Shown: in pieces, positions 16,250 through 24,532 of the stretch
Numbering within the stretch: position 1 is the stretch's first letter
Layout of the letters: each line of letters begins with the position of its first letter
NCBI RefSeq assembly: GCF_938010525.1
Contig: NZ_CALLVK010000014.1
Coordinates: forward strand, 1-60,260
DNA length: 60,260 nt
Direction: 5' to 3'
From: Abiotrophia sp938010525
GTDB taxonomy: Bacteria > Bacillota > Bacilli > Lactobacillales > Aerococcaceae
Notes under the pieces: model-generated
The model's database searches: none
What the model was told of the DNA's origin: nothing
What the model saw: only the letters and a program-made list of their open reading frames with translations
Program-made: the position numbers and the translations under genes

Positions 16250-17413
16250 CTATCTTCTTAACCGGCGTTTTTCTGCCAAGACGATTAAGAAACCAATCAG
16301 CGTTAATCCAAGGGATAGAATTGAGATAATTCCAATATGGACTTCACCTGTATTTGGTAACTGTCTGCCAATCTTGTTGCTTGGTGTGGTCGCAGCTACT
16401 GGAGCTGGGCTTTGGGCTGGTTTGTTAGCTTTCTCAGACTGACTATCTTTCTTAGCCAGATTAGTTGGAGTGTCAACCTTCTTACTTGGAGATTGACTAA
16501 CTTCTTTCTTAACTGTATCAATCTTCTCTTCTTTCTTGCTTGGAGCTGGTTTTTCTGCCTTATTGTCTTTGGCTTGCGCAGATGAAGTCGCTTCTTGACT
16601 TTGGCTTGCTTGGTTACTTACGTTTGTAGCTGATGATTGAGCTGCTGGCTCAGCTGCTGCTACTTGAGGCTTGGCAGCTTGGACCGCTGTTAAGACATAG
16701 TGGCTACGGAAGACATTAACAGTCCCTAGACTTGTAAGGACTTCCTCTAGTTGCTGACGGTTAACGCTACCTTGTAGCTGAGCGGTTTGCGCGTCCACTT
16801 GGTACTCAGGGTGCTCCTTGGTAAAGGTAGCTGCCGCTAAGTCAACTGGAGATTCTGTGCTATCACTATTAATTAAGTAATGGGTGGTAGCTAAGTCAGT
16901 CCCTGCTTGGTCCTTAACATCTACTGTCACTAATTGTTCATAGAATAGGTCTGCTCCTTTTTCTTCCAATACGGTAACAGGATAGATAACAGGTTCTTCA
17001 GCTTTTTCAACTGGAACTTGATCTGGGTTCTTAAGAACAAAATTAGCTGCTAAGTAACTTCCATAGAACTCGCCATGATCCGTCACATAATTCTTGAGAT
17101 GGGTATCTGTTTGCACGTTTTGTGGTGCTAATTCAATGTCATAACTTGACCCTAGCAAGCTAGCAACTTGGCCCAAGGTAATATCCACCGTGTTGAAGCT
17201 AGTGTAATAGAGCGACTTATGAACGACATTATCGGCACCTACTAAGTTAATCTTGACTAAGGCATTGCGCCCGATTCTTGGCGTTGCATCTTTGGGTACA
17301 AGACTCACAACTGGTAATACATTAGGCTGTTCTTGGGCCTGGGCTTGCACAACTGGCAAACCCATCCCCACAAGAGCCGCTAAGGCCATTAGCTTATGAA
17401 CAACTTTTTTCAT
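16250..17413 (-). CDS. LPXTG-anchored surface protein (paralogue 2)
   Basis: 387 residues: signal peptide (to about 27), an N-terminal domain homologous to that of the protein at 13441-14607 (HKSLYYTSFNTVDITLGQ, ATHYLINSDSTESP, SHYVLTAV), a Lys/Ser/Pro-rich linker, and LPNTG with membrane helix and basic tail. Divergence between the two copies is large, so the duplication is old. It lies between two LysM hydrolase genes in one operon, which suggests a role at the cell wall such as adhesion or hydrolase placement (inference). Confidence 0.85.
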   Translation of the reverse strand: MKKVVHKLMALAALVGMGLPVVQAQAQEQPNVLPVVSLVPKDATPRIGRNALVKINLVGADNVVHKSLYYTSFNTVDITLGQVASLLGSSYDIELAPQNVQTDTHLKNYVTDHGEFYGSYLAANFVLKNPDQVPVEKAEEPVIYPVTVLEEKGADLFYEQLVTVDVKDQAGTDLATTHYLINSDSTESPVDLAAATFTKEHPEYQVDAQTAQLQGSVNRQQLEEVLTSLGTVNVFRSHYVLTAVQAAKPQVAAAEPAAQSSATNVSNQASQSQEATSSAQAKDNKAEKPAPSKKEEKIDTVKKEVSQSPSKKVDTPTNLAKKDSQSEKANKPAQSPAPVAATTPSNKIGRQLPNTGEVHIGIISILSLGLTLIGFLIVLAEKRRLRR

Positions 17414-17438
17414 GATAATATCCTCCTAGAACATTGGA

Positions 17439-18698
17439 TTATTGAATAATCCGACGAGCAAAATTTGGCATATAGCTGGGCGTCATATTCGAAATCTTAA
17501 CAACTTGGCCTGGATAAGGAGCATGAATATATTGCTTACCACCTAAATAGATGGAGACATGCTCGGTGCCACCACGAGGACCATAGAAGAAGAGGTCACC
17601 TGGTTTTGCGTCTTTGATTGCAACTTCAGTCCCTTTACTTTCTTGAGTAACTGTCCATGTCGTAATATCAATGCCCAAGGCTTCCTTGAATACATAGCCG
17701 ACAAAACCTGAACAGTCAAAGCCGCTTGGTGTCTTACCGCCAAAAACGTATGGTACACCTAAATACTTCTTAGCTACTTCAATGACTTTCTGACGTCTAG
17801 CATCCAAAGTTGATGGTGTAGTAGGTTGCGGTTTTGCTGGCGCTGGGGTTGCCTTGCCAGAATTACCAGAGCCCTTCTTAACGATAATTTGTTGTCCTGG
17901 ATGAATCATATCACGATATGAGCTGAAGCCATTCCATTTAACCAAATCGTCAAGCGTCACTCCGTAACGTTGTGATAACAGCCAGAGAGAATCACCTGAT
18001 TGAATGGTATGAGTAGTGTCAGGTGTATAATTATTGCTTCCACTTGCTGGATTATTGTCATTAGATGGTGTACTAGTAGCAGGCTTGCCTGGTTTCACAA
18101 CTAGCTTATCCCCCGGATGGATCATTGTGCTTAATGATGAGAAGTTGTTATATTTAAGCAGCTCGTCCAAGGTAATCTTATAGAGGTTCGCGATTGCCCA
18201 TAGAGAGTCTCCTGATTTTACTTGGTGATACTGTGCCGCCTCCCCGCGAGACTTGAAGCCAGTGTAGCCTTTATCTTCTTTTTCTTTCTTGTCTGCTTGT
18301 TTGGCTTCTTCATTAGCTTCTTTCTTCGCATCTTCCTTAGCTTCTTGACTTGAAGCTGGCTCCGATACTTTGTCTTCATTGGTAGTAGGTTTCGCTTCGG
18401 CTTCGGAAGATTCTTGGACCTTAGTTTCTTCTGTCTTCTTATCGTCTGGTACTTTCTTATCCTCTGGCGCTTTTTCTTCGGCCACACTCCCTAGCTTAGC
18501 AGCTGGGGCTGCTTCAACTTTTGCTGTCTCTGGAGCTTTAGGCACTTGACTTACAGTTGACTCAATAGGTTGTACTTTTTCGACTAATTCAACAGCAGGT
18601 GTTGATTGAGCTTCGGTTACTTCCTCTGCCTTGACTGCTTGTTCTGTTGCTAAAATTGCTACTAATGCTGCACCACATAAAAATAATTTCTTGTTCAT
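17439..18698 (-). CDS. Secreted double-LysM NlpC/P60 peptidoglycan endopeptidase
   Basis: 419 residues. Signal peptide (to about 24), a Glu/Lys/Pro-rich segment, two LysM domains (about 155-200 and 228-275; YHQVKSGDSLW and HTIQSGDSLW), then an NlpC/P60 domain with catalytic Cys in PSGFDCSGFVGYV and His in GGTEHVSIYLG, third polar residue in QYIHAPY. Predicted gamma-D-glutamyl endopeptidase acting on stem peptides. Second gene of the LytTR-controlled operon, complementing the glycan-cutting enzyme encoded downstream. Confidence 0.85.
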   Translation of the reverse strand: MNKKLFLCGAALVAILATEQAVKAEEVTEAQSTPAVELVEKVQPIESTVSQVPKAPETAKVEAAPAAKLGSVAEEKAPEDKKVPDDKKTEETKVQESSEAEAKPTTNEDKVSEPASSQEAKEDAKKEANEEAKQADKKEKEDKGYTGFKSRGEAAQYHQVKSGDSLWAIANLYKITLDELLKYNNFSSLSTMIHPGDKLVVKPGKPATSTPSNDNNPASGSNNYTPDTTHTIQSGDSLWLLSQRYGVTLDDLVKWNGFSSYRDMIHPGQQIIVKKGSGNSGKATPAPAKPQPTTPSTLDARRQKVIEVAKKYLGVPYVFGGKTPSGFDCSGFVGYVFKEALGIDITTWTVTQESKGTEVAIKDAKPGDLFFYGPRGGTEHVSIYLGGKQYIHAPYPGQVVKISNMTPSYMPNFARRIIQ

Positions 18699-18741
18699 TT
18701 TGTTTTCTCCTCTATATTTATTTTAGCTATAATATGAAATG

Positions 18742-18981
18742 TTAAATGTATGTCCCGTAGTATCCCCCATCTCCACATCTTTTAACTAGTACTAGTCTCA
18801 TTCCGCCATATTTAGTTGGCGGATAGTTCTTAAAGATTCTTCGATATGGCATCTTAAAAAATGATGTATATCCAACTTCATTTTCTGTATTAGGATGATT
18901 CAACTCATGAGCTGATATGTTACTTACAGCTAACAGTTGAAGCCCCAACAATGCGAGTAGTACTGTTTTTTTCATTGTCAT
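18742..18981 (-). CDS. Small secreted peptide, first gene of the wall operon
   Basis: 79 residues with a clear Sec signal peptide (MTMKKTVLLALLGLQLLAVSNISA) and a mature part of about 55 residues, basic and aromatic, with YPPTKYGGMRL, a KR pair and a single Cys near a glycine/tyrosine-rich end (GDGGYYGTYI). I do not recognise the family. ATG 18981 has AAGGAG five bases upstream. It is the first gene after the eight-repeat regulatory region and directly precedes the LysM/NlpC gene. It could be a signal for the divergent kinase, a bacteriocin-like peptide or a wall-associated factor; no evidence decides. Confidence 0.7.
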   Translation of the reverse strand: MTMKKTVLLALLGLQLLAVSNISAHELNHPNTENEVGYTSFFKMPYRRIFKNYPPTKYGGMRLVLVKRCGDGGYYGTYI

Positions 18982-19009
18982 AATCACTCCTTGTTCTTTG
19001 GCTAAATTA

Positions 19010-19015
19010 ACTATA
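19010..19015 (-). promoter_or_regulatory. -10 box of the peptide/LysM operon
   Basis: TATAGT on the minus strand, exactly 30 bp from the nearest direct repeat (base 19045), the same distance as between the -10 box and nearest repeat at the 14607 gene. No -35 consensus is present. Confidence 0.6.
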
Positions 19016-19043
19016 TAATAGAACTATAAAAAATTGTTCGAAG

Positions 19044-19202
19044 TCTTCAAAATCGATGTTGAAATCATCATTTTCGATTGCAAAACATCAAAAGCGATGT
19101 TCAAAACATCATTTTCGATGACAAGTCATCATTTTCGACGTTTTGTCCATCATTTTCGATGACTACTCGTCTTTTTCGATAGTTTTTTCATCATTTTCGA
19201 TG
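19044..19202. promoter_or_regulatory. Eight LytTR-type direct repeats between divergent promoters
   Basis: Eight copies of CATC(A)TTTTCGATG or close variants begin at 19045, 19066, 19086, 19107, 19127, 19148, 19168 and 19189: spacings 21, 20, 21, 20, 21, 20, 21, an average of 20.5 bp or two helical turns. Direct repeats at about this spacing are the usual sites of ComE/AgrA-type LytTR regulators. They lie between the peptide/LysM operon and the kinase gene and should be bound by the regulator encoded at 20550-21320. Confidence 0.8.
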
Positions 19203-19239
19203 ACTTATTATTAGATTATTCAATGGAGGTAGCGACTCT

Positions 19240-20553
19240 ATGGAGCTTCTTATCAATCTAAGTGAATCTTACCACACACTAATCGGTATATTTGCTCAGC
19301 GAAATCCTCTTAAAAATTGGCCTATGTCCTTTTTTTATAGCATGGCAGTAATTTTGATTTCTTATTCATTTTCTATCTTTGGTTTCCCTACCTATGTTTC
19401 GCAGCTAGTTATATTTGTTGTTTTGCTGACTGGCGCCCTAATCGAGCCTAGTGATGATAAGACCAATGCCATGGTAAAAGCGACCATTTTTGCTACGCTC
19501 CCCTATATCAACCTCAAACTCGATGGTTTTATTCAGGACTTCTTTCTCTCAAATATCCAGATAGAATCTATCGAAACTGAGCTTATCGTTTCTCACATCA
19601 TCTCGCTCATTCTTATTATCTTGTTGACTCGCCTTGAAATGTCCTTTTATAAGTATTGTCAGAACCAGTTCAATCGGCTCAGTTTCTGGATTATCCCGAT
19701 TCAGCTTTCTCTTTACTTCTTCTTTATTTATAGCGATTTGGCCCTAACCATTACCGAAATGTATGACGCAAGTCCAGCTCAGACGCTTCTTCATTTCAGC
19801 CCCTTCGTGGTCTTGCCTATCTTATCTATTTTATCCATTGTTTTCTTCAACCATGCTATGAACCAATCCCAAGAAGTCGCCCGCGAGAAGGAGCAATTCA
19901 AGGTGAGTCAGGCCTTCTCTAGCATGATGGCGGATCAATACCAGGAAATGCGCAAGTTTCGTCATGACTATAAGAACATCCTCTTGACCCTGGAAGGCTA
20001 TATTCGCGACCAGGAATGGCAGGGGCTGGCGGATTATTTCCATCAACATATCCAACCCACCCAAGTCATGACCGACCAGCTAGGCCTAGAACTCAGTCGT
20101 CTGTCTAAGATTCAGAGTCCGGATGTCCGCAATCTGCTCTTCACCAAGTTGGCCTTTGCCGGGACTAATGGCATGGACCTCAATATTGAAGTGCCGGATG
20201 ACGTCCACCTCAATGTCGCGCGCAACCCTATCTACTTGGTTCGCATTATCGGGATTCTGTTGGACAATGCCATCGAAGCCTTAAGCAATCAGGAGGGCGG
20301 CAAGCTGGCCCTGGCGGTCTTCGAAGATGATGGCGATGTTCACCTTATTATTGAAAATGACTGCCAAGAAGACCCAGGTGACCTCAACAAGCTCCTGGAA
20401 GCCGGCTACTCTAGCAAGGGTAGCGGCCGGGGGTTGGGCCTGAGCAACGCCTTAGAATTAGCGCGAGAAAGTCAGTTCCAACTGACTACTCAATTTGCTA
20501 ACGAACGCTTCACCCAACATTTACTCATTCGGAAGGAGTTGCTAGTCCCATGA
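19240..20553 (+). CDS. AgrC/ComD-type sensor histidine kinase
   Basis: 437 residues. About six to seven membrane helices fill residues 30-215, with no large extracellular domain. The catalytic part has the phospho-acceptor His in KFRHDYKNILL (about residue 242), the N-box LLDNAIEAL (about 342) and a glycine-rich GSGRGLGLSNA box, lacking a distinct D-box: the HPK10 class found in peptide-pheromone systems (Agr, Com, Blp). The ATG follows GGAGGT. It overlaps the response regulator gene by 4 bp. The ligand may be a peptide; the small secreted protein divergently encoded is a candidate. Confidence 0.9.
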   Translation: MELLINLSESYHTLIGIFAQRNPLKNWPMSFFYSMAVILISYSFSIFGFPTYVSQLVIFVVLLTGALIEPSDDKTNAMVKATIFATLPYINLKLDGFIQDFFLSNIQIESIETELIVSHIISLILIILLTRLEMSFYKYCQNQFNRLSFWIIPIQLSLYFFFIYSDLALTITEMYDASPAQTLLHFSPFVVLPILSILSIVFFNHAMNQSQEVAREKEQFKVSQAFSSMMADQYQEMRKFRHDYKNILLTLEGYIRDQEWQGLADYFHQHIQPTQVMTDQLGLELSRLSKIQSPDVRNLLFTKLAFAGTNGMDLNIEVPDDVHLNVARNPIYLVRIIGILLDNAIEALSNQEGGKLALAVFEDDGDVHLIIENDCQEDPGDLNKLLEAGYSSKGSGRGLGLSNALELARESQFQLTTQFANERFTQHLLIRKELLVP

Positions 20554-21320
20554 CAGACTTCAAATTCCCCATCTATATTTGCGAGGACAACCCCAAGCAG
20601 CGTCAGTGGCTAGCGGATCTGATTGAACGCTATGTCATGATTGAAGATTATCCTATGGAGCTAGCCTGTGTGACGGGTGACCCGGACAAGCTCTTGAATA
20701 GTTGGACCGATCGGCGAGGAAATGCCATCTTCTTCCTGGATATTGACTTACAAGATGAGCTTACTGGTATGGATATTGCGCGGCAGATTCGCCAATATGA
20801 CGACGGTGCTAAAATTATTTTCGTTACGACCAAGGAAGACTACCTGCCCCTGTCCCTGCGTTATAAGGTTCAGGCTTTGGATTTCATTCCTAAGGATGAT
20901 ATGGACGACATGGCCCAACGCGTCAAGGAGTGCCTGGACACTATCAACAACTGGCGCAGTCTCAATGGCCAAGCTAAGCAAGTCTTTACTTTCAAGCAAG
21001 GTAAGAGCCAAATTAGCCTCAGCTACGACAAGATTCGCTTCTTCGCCACCCTGCCCCAGGCTCATACCGTTGAAGTGGTCGCTGTCAATGCCCGCTATCA
21101 GTTCTACCATTCGATGAAAGAACTAGTCGATGAGTTGGCTGAACCCTTCATGGCCATTAGCCGCTCTGAAATTGTTAACCTGGACAAGGTGGTCAGCTAC
21201 AATCCCATGCTGCACACCCTAACCGTGGAAGGCGGCTATTCCCTAGGTATCGCCCAACGCCAGTACGGCCGCGTCATCCGCGCCCTCAAGGTACGGAATA
21301 TCAAGCCCCAACTTCTCTAG
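20550..21320 (+). CDS. LytTR-family response regulator (AgrA/ComE type)
   Basis: 256 residues: receiver domain with the phosphate-accepting Asp in FFLDIDLQ (about residue 63) and Lys in VQALDFIPKDD; then a LytTR DNA-binding domain (about 150-250; RFFATLPQAHTVEVV, FMAISRSEIVNLDKV). Such regulators bind pairs of direct repeats two helical turns apart, matching the repeats at 19044-19202 and 14672-14707. Likely activates its own operon, the peptide/LysM operon and the LPXTG gene. Confidence 0.9.
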   Translation: MTDFKFPIYICEDNPKQRQWLADLIERYVMIEDYPMELACVTGDPDKLLNSWTDRRGNAIFFLDIDLQDELTGMDIARQIRQYDDGAKIIFVTTKEDYLPLSLRYKVQALDFIPKDDMDDMAQRVKECLDTINNWRSLNGQAKQVFTFKQGKSQISLSYDKIRFFATLPQAHTVEVVAVNARYQFYHSMKELVDELAEPFMAISRSEIVNLDKVVSYNPMLHTLTVEGGYSLGIAQRQYGRVIRALKVRNIKPQLL

Positions 21321-21331
21321 GCAAATAAAGC

Positions 21332-21368
21332 AAAAGCACTGCACCCGCCAAGGGGCGCAGTGCTTTTT
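21332..21368 (+). terminator. Terminator of the two-component operon
   Basis: Stem AAAGCACTGC/GCAGTGCTTT with T-run follows the response regulator stop codon. Confidence 0.85.
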
Positions 21369-21406
21369 GTGTGGGGCGGATGGGGGTTGGTGCCTTGTTT
21401 TGGGGC

Positions 21407-21815
21407 GAGCCAGTGGTCCACTGGCTTCCCGGAAAAAGGCGGAAATCAGGCAAAAACCCCGAAATACCATGAGCTAGTGGTCCACTTTCAAGAGTGGACC
21501 ACTAGCTTCCCGGAAAATGTCAGAATTCCGGCAAATTCCCCGAAAAAGCGCGAGCTAGTGGGCCACTTTTTAGAGTGGTCCACTGGCTACCCGGAAAAAG
21601 GCAGAAATCCGGTAAAAGCCCAGAAAAAGCCTGAGCTAGTGGTCCACTCTGGAGAGTGGACCACTGGCTTCCTAGAAAAAGGCAGAATTCCGGCAAAAGT
21701 CCCGAAAAAGCTTGAGCTAGTGGTCCACTTTTTAGAGTGGACCACTAGCTTCCCGGAAAATGGCAGAATTCCGGCAAAAACCCCGAAATGGCGTGAGCTA
21801 GTGGTCCACTAACTC
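21407..21815. repeat. Palindromic repeat array C (4 full units, collapsed unit at each edge)
   Basis: Full units start at 21471, 21552, 21633 and 21714, exactly 81 bp apart; collapsed units at 21407-21427 and 21795-21815 flank them. Spacers (TCCCGGAAAAAGGCAGAATT...) are the reverse complement of the type seen in arrays D, E and F, so this array is inverted relative to them. Lies between two convergent genes. One frame stays open across the array (27 codons per unit) but has no credible start. Confidence 0.9.
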
Positions 21816-21832
21816 ACGCTATATAGAAGCAG

Positions 21833-22456
21833 CTACCCCTCCCCTTTCAACAGACCCTTCAAATCCCAGAGCTTGGTGGCTAGGCGAGTGCGGCGGTCGT
21901 CGTAGGAGCTGAGGCTGATGCCGAGTTGGCGGGCTTTGGCGGTGTCGGTCAGGCGCGGATCTAACAAGAAAGTCAGAAAGTCTGCCTCTTTATCAGACAG
22001 GCGCGACCGAGCAAGAGCTAAGAAGGCCTCCGCCCCCTGACTAGTCTCCTGGGCCCCGGCCTGCTGGGCTTGCCAGGCACCCGTCTCGCTCCGCTTCAAA
22101 TCCTGGGCCAGCAAATCAGCCACCAGCTCCGAATCGGCCTCAACCCCGCCACCATTTGCCAATAGACCTAAAGGTTCGCGACTGCGCCGGCGGCTAGCGG
22201 CCTGGGCCAAATCCCAGAGATAGTAGCGCAGGGCCGGCTTGACATAGCCAACGAAGCGGCTGCGACTCTCTTCCTCTAGGGGATGGCCCTTAAATTTCTG
22301 GGCCAGGTCCCAGAGCTTGAGGTAGAGTTCCTGATAGAAGTCCTCATAGTCGGGATGGCCGCGGTAGTAACCTTGTGAATGTAATACATAGTGTATGACC
22401 CCACCATACTGTTCGACGAGCGCTGTCTGATCCAGCGTCTGGTCTTGTGTCAGCAT
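21833..22456 (-). CDS. Sigma-70-like factor, possibly ComX/SigH type
   Basis: 207 residues. The N-terminal half resembles sigma region 2 (DYEDFYQELYLKLWDLAQKF, FVGYVKPALRYYLWDLAQAASR) and the C-terminal half contains a region-4-like helix-turn-helix (LSDKEADFLTFLLDPRLTDTAKARQLGISLSS in shortened form). Size and layout fit the small alternative sigma factors used for competence in streptococci and lactobacilli, but I cannot exclude a phage- or element-borne sigma-like regulator. Start ATG 22456 follows AGAGGTG. No LytTR repeats precede it. Confidence 0.6.
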   Translation of the reverse strand: MLTQDQTLDQTALVEQYGGVIHYVLHSQGYYRGHPDYEDFYQELYLKLWDLAQKFKGHPLEEESRSRFVGYVKPALRYYLWDLAQAASRRRSREPLGLLANGGGVEADSELVADLLAQDLKRSETGAWQAQQAGAQETSQGAEAFLALARSRLSDKEADFLTFLLDPRLTDTAKARQLGISLSSYDDRRTRLATKLWDLKGLLKGEG

Positions 22457-22631
22457 GGTTTCACCTCTTGGGGCGCCGCCAGTCTGCCCACACTCCCCAT
22501 CCCGATTTCACCCTAAGGGATGAGGCCAAGCCTAGGCAAAGCTGGCTGGGCGCCATGATAATTGTGCTTAATCAGTCACCTATTGGGCAGCCTCCTGTGT
22601 TAAACTAAGACTGACCCCACTAGTTCGACTG

Positions 22632-22673
22632 AACAACCGCTTGTTGACGCAGGCGGTTGTTTTCTTTTCTTTT
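22632..22673 (+). terminator. Plus-strand terminator without an obvious gene
   Basis: Stem AACAACCGC/GCGGTTGTT with a 12-nt loop and the T-rich tail TTCTTTTCTTTT. The tail is only on the plus strand, yet both flanking genes run on minus. It may end an unrecognised small RNA, or stop antisense reading. Confidence 0.6.
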
Positions 22674-22744
22674 GTCTGAAAAGTCCGTCGGCTTGGAGCG
22701 ACGGGACCTGATTTCCCCTCCTCATAGTGGATGCCGAGGGTGCG

Positions 22745-24007
22745 CTAGGCCTTACTGGCCTGCTGGCAGATGGTGCTAATATAGGCAAAGGGCTTCTTGG
22801 CCTGGCGACGATGAGCCTGCTCGATGGCCTCGATGACGGGCCAGTAGCCGATCTTATCCAGCCAGTTCCGGAATTGCAGGCTTTCTGCCCCAGTCATGGG
22901 GCCAAAGTAGCGCTCATAAAAGGGCCGCAGCTTGGCCATGTCGCGCTCCACCCGGACAAATTGGTCCATGGTCTGCTGGCTGACGCCCGCCTGGGACTGA
23001 TCTGTCTGACTAATCGGGGAATGAGCCTGGGCTAGGGTCTGGCTGAAGCTAGCCTGGGACTGACCTGTCTGACTAATCGGGGACTGGGCTCGGGCTAGGG
23101 TCTGGCTGACTCCTGACGGCTTGTTACTAGCCTTCTTGGTCAGGGACTGGGCCTGGGTCAGCAGCTGACTGGCACTCTGACTGGGGAGGCTAATAGCCTG
23201 GCCAAAGGGTTGAGTACTGGCGGCGCTGTCCAAGCTAATCATTGGCAGGCCTATGGCTGATTCGCTGTCGCGTCCCTTTGTCAGGTCTGGATCAGCCATG
23301 AGCTGACTGGCTAGTGATTTGCCCCCCGAATCAAGGTCCAGCTTGGACGCTGAATTATGATTCTGATTCTGTTTGTGATTATGACTCTGATTCTCTTTAT
23401 GAATCTGATTGTCTTTCTGATTAGGATCTTGATTATGAAGGTCACTGGTGCTTAGGCGGCTGGTAGCGACATCAGTCTCCTGACTGTCACTAAGCAGCTG
23501 GGTCCCCTGGCTCAAACGACTGACCCCTTCCCCCTCACTGCCCAACTCCTGGCGGCGCTTAAGTTCGGTGGCTAGGACCTCCTGGGACAGCTGGTCAATC
23601 AGGCGGTGGCTATGCTCATAATAACTGGCTAGGTGCTGGAAGACCTTGACCAGGAGTTGGCTATCGCGGACATCTTCGGCCTGGTTGCGCAGCAGGCGTT
23701 CGACCGGCTGGCCGCCTTTGACTAGGCTATAAGTGAGAAAGTCCAGAATGGCCACTTCCTGGGTCTGGTCGGAATAGGCGATGACCTGATAATCGTCTTG
23801 GAAACGAGCCAGGAGTTGCCCCACCTGAGCATCGTCCAGACTCATATCAAAGGCAATGACCCGCTTGGGCAGGGAATAGATACCCAGCTGTGTCGAACGC
23901 GGACAGGTCATGAGATATAAGGCAAAGAGCTTGTCCTGGGAGGAATAGCGCTCCATAACGTCTACTTGATTCCAGAAGCGGGTGTCGACGACGCGTTTGA
24001 GGCTCAT
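22745..24007 (-). CDS. DnaD-type replication protein (phage replisome organiser-like)
   Basis: 420 residues. N-terminal winged-helix-like region (MSLKRVVDTRFWNQVDVMER, KLFALYLMTCPRSTQLGIY) as in phage replisome organisers, a long Ser/Gln-rich linker with a repeated SQTLARAQSPISQT motif of about 22 residues, and a C-terminal DnaD-type helical domain (YFGPMTGAESLQFRNWLD, VIEAIEQAHRR, PFAYISTIC). Such proteins load the replicative helicase. Overlaps the upstream gene by 4 bp. No integrase or structural phage genes are nearby. Confidence 0.75.
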   Translation of the reverse strand: MSLKRVVDTRFWNQVDVMERYSSQDKLFALYLMTCPRSTQLGIYSLPKRVIAFDMSLDDAQVGQLLARFQDDYQVIAYSDQTQEVAILDFLTYSLVKGGQPVERLLRNQAEDVRDSQLLVKVFQHLASYYEHSHRLIDQLSQEVLATELKRRQELGSEGEGVSRLSQGTQLLSDSQETDVATSRLSTSDLHNQDPNQKDNQIHKENQSHNHKQNQNHNSASKLDLDSGGKSLASQLMADPDLTKGRDSESAIGLPMISLDSAASTQPFGQAISLPSQSASQLLTQAQSLTKKASNKPSGVSQTLARAQSPISQTGQSQASFSQTLAQAHSPISQTDQSQAGVSQQTMDQFVRVERDMAKLRPFYERYFGPMTGAESLQFRNWLDKIGYWPVIEAIEQAHRRQAKKPFAYISTICQQASKA

Positions 24008-24420
24008 AGGTCCTGCCCCTCTCTCTCATTGCAGGCTTGGATGGCCTGACGCAGGGCACTGGCGGGTTGCCATTTGGCCCAGAAATCCAGGGCGGCTTGC
24101 TTGTCGCCTTGGCGAATCATGTCGAAGCGACTGACCTCGAACTGGAGTTTGAAGTCGCGTTGGGCTTGGTGGAAGAGTCGGTAGCGCAGCCCTTCATTGA
24201 GATAGGCTGGGGCTTGCGGTCCGCCCAACCAGTCCCTCAGGCACTGACGGCGAATAGAGGCCAAACCTTCGGCGACGGCCGGTAGAATGACAGGTTCTGG
24301 CCGGCTCTCTAGGGCGGGACGGTCACTGGCCAATTTCATGAGGGCCGCTAGGACCGTTTGGACATCTTGTGGTGACAGAGAATTTGCTTTGTTTGTATTT
24401 TTCTTAACATTCGTTGCCAT
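24004..24420 (-). CDS. Unknown protein encoded with the DnaD-like gene
   Basis: About 138 residues, soluble, helical, with no motif I recognise. A Lys/Asn-rich start is followed by SPQDVQTVLAALMKLAS and several Arg-rich helices ending in QACNEREG. ATG 24420 follows GGGGGAAT; a longer start at 24444 lacks such a site. Overlap with the DnaD-like gene suggests a shared role, perhaps in the same replication or element-maintenance step (inference). Confidence 0.55.
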   Translation of the reverse strand: MATNVKKNTNKANSLSPQDVQTVLAALMKLASDRPALESRPEPVILPAVAEGLASIRRQCLRDWLGGPQAPAYLNEGLRYRLFHQAQRDFKLQFEVSRFDMIRQGDKQAALDFWAKWQPASALRQAIQACNEREGQDL

Positions 24421-24532
24421 AAGTATTCCCCCTATAGGTGACAACTGTGCTTGCTATCGAGCGCTAGCCGCTTGGCTAGTTGAGGACGTGGCCACCGGGT
24501 CACGGCTCGATATCTTCTCTGAAATGATGGCA

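Noticed and set aside
19240..21320. Complete agr-type quorum-sensing locus
   Set aside because: No AgrB-like protease or AgrD-like peptide gene lies nearby; only the kinase and regulator classes match.
21360..21812. Open frames of 80-150 codons across the palindrome arrays (arrays A, C, E, G, H)
   Set aside because: They arise on both strands and in several frames from the repeats, lack ribosome sites and are broken where the period is 82 bp.
21407..21815. The arrays as CRISPR loci
   Set aside because: The repeat is a hairpin of variable loop and edge, the spacers are similar to each other rather than unique, and no cas genes are present.
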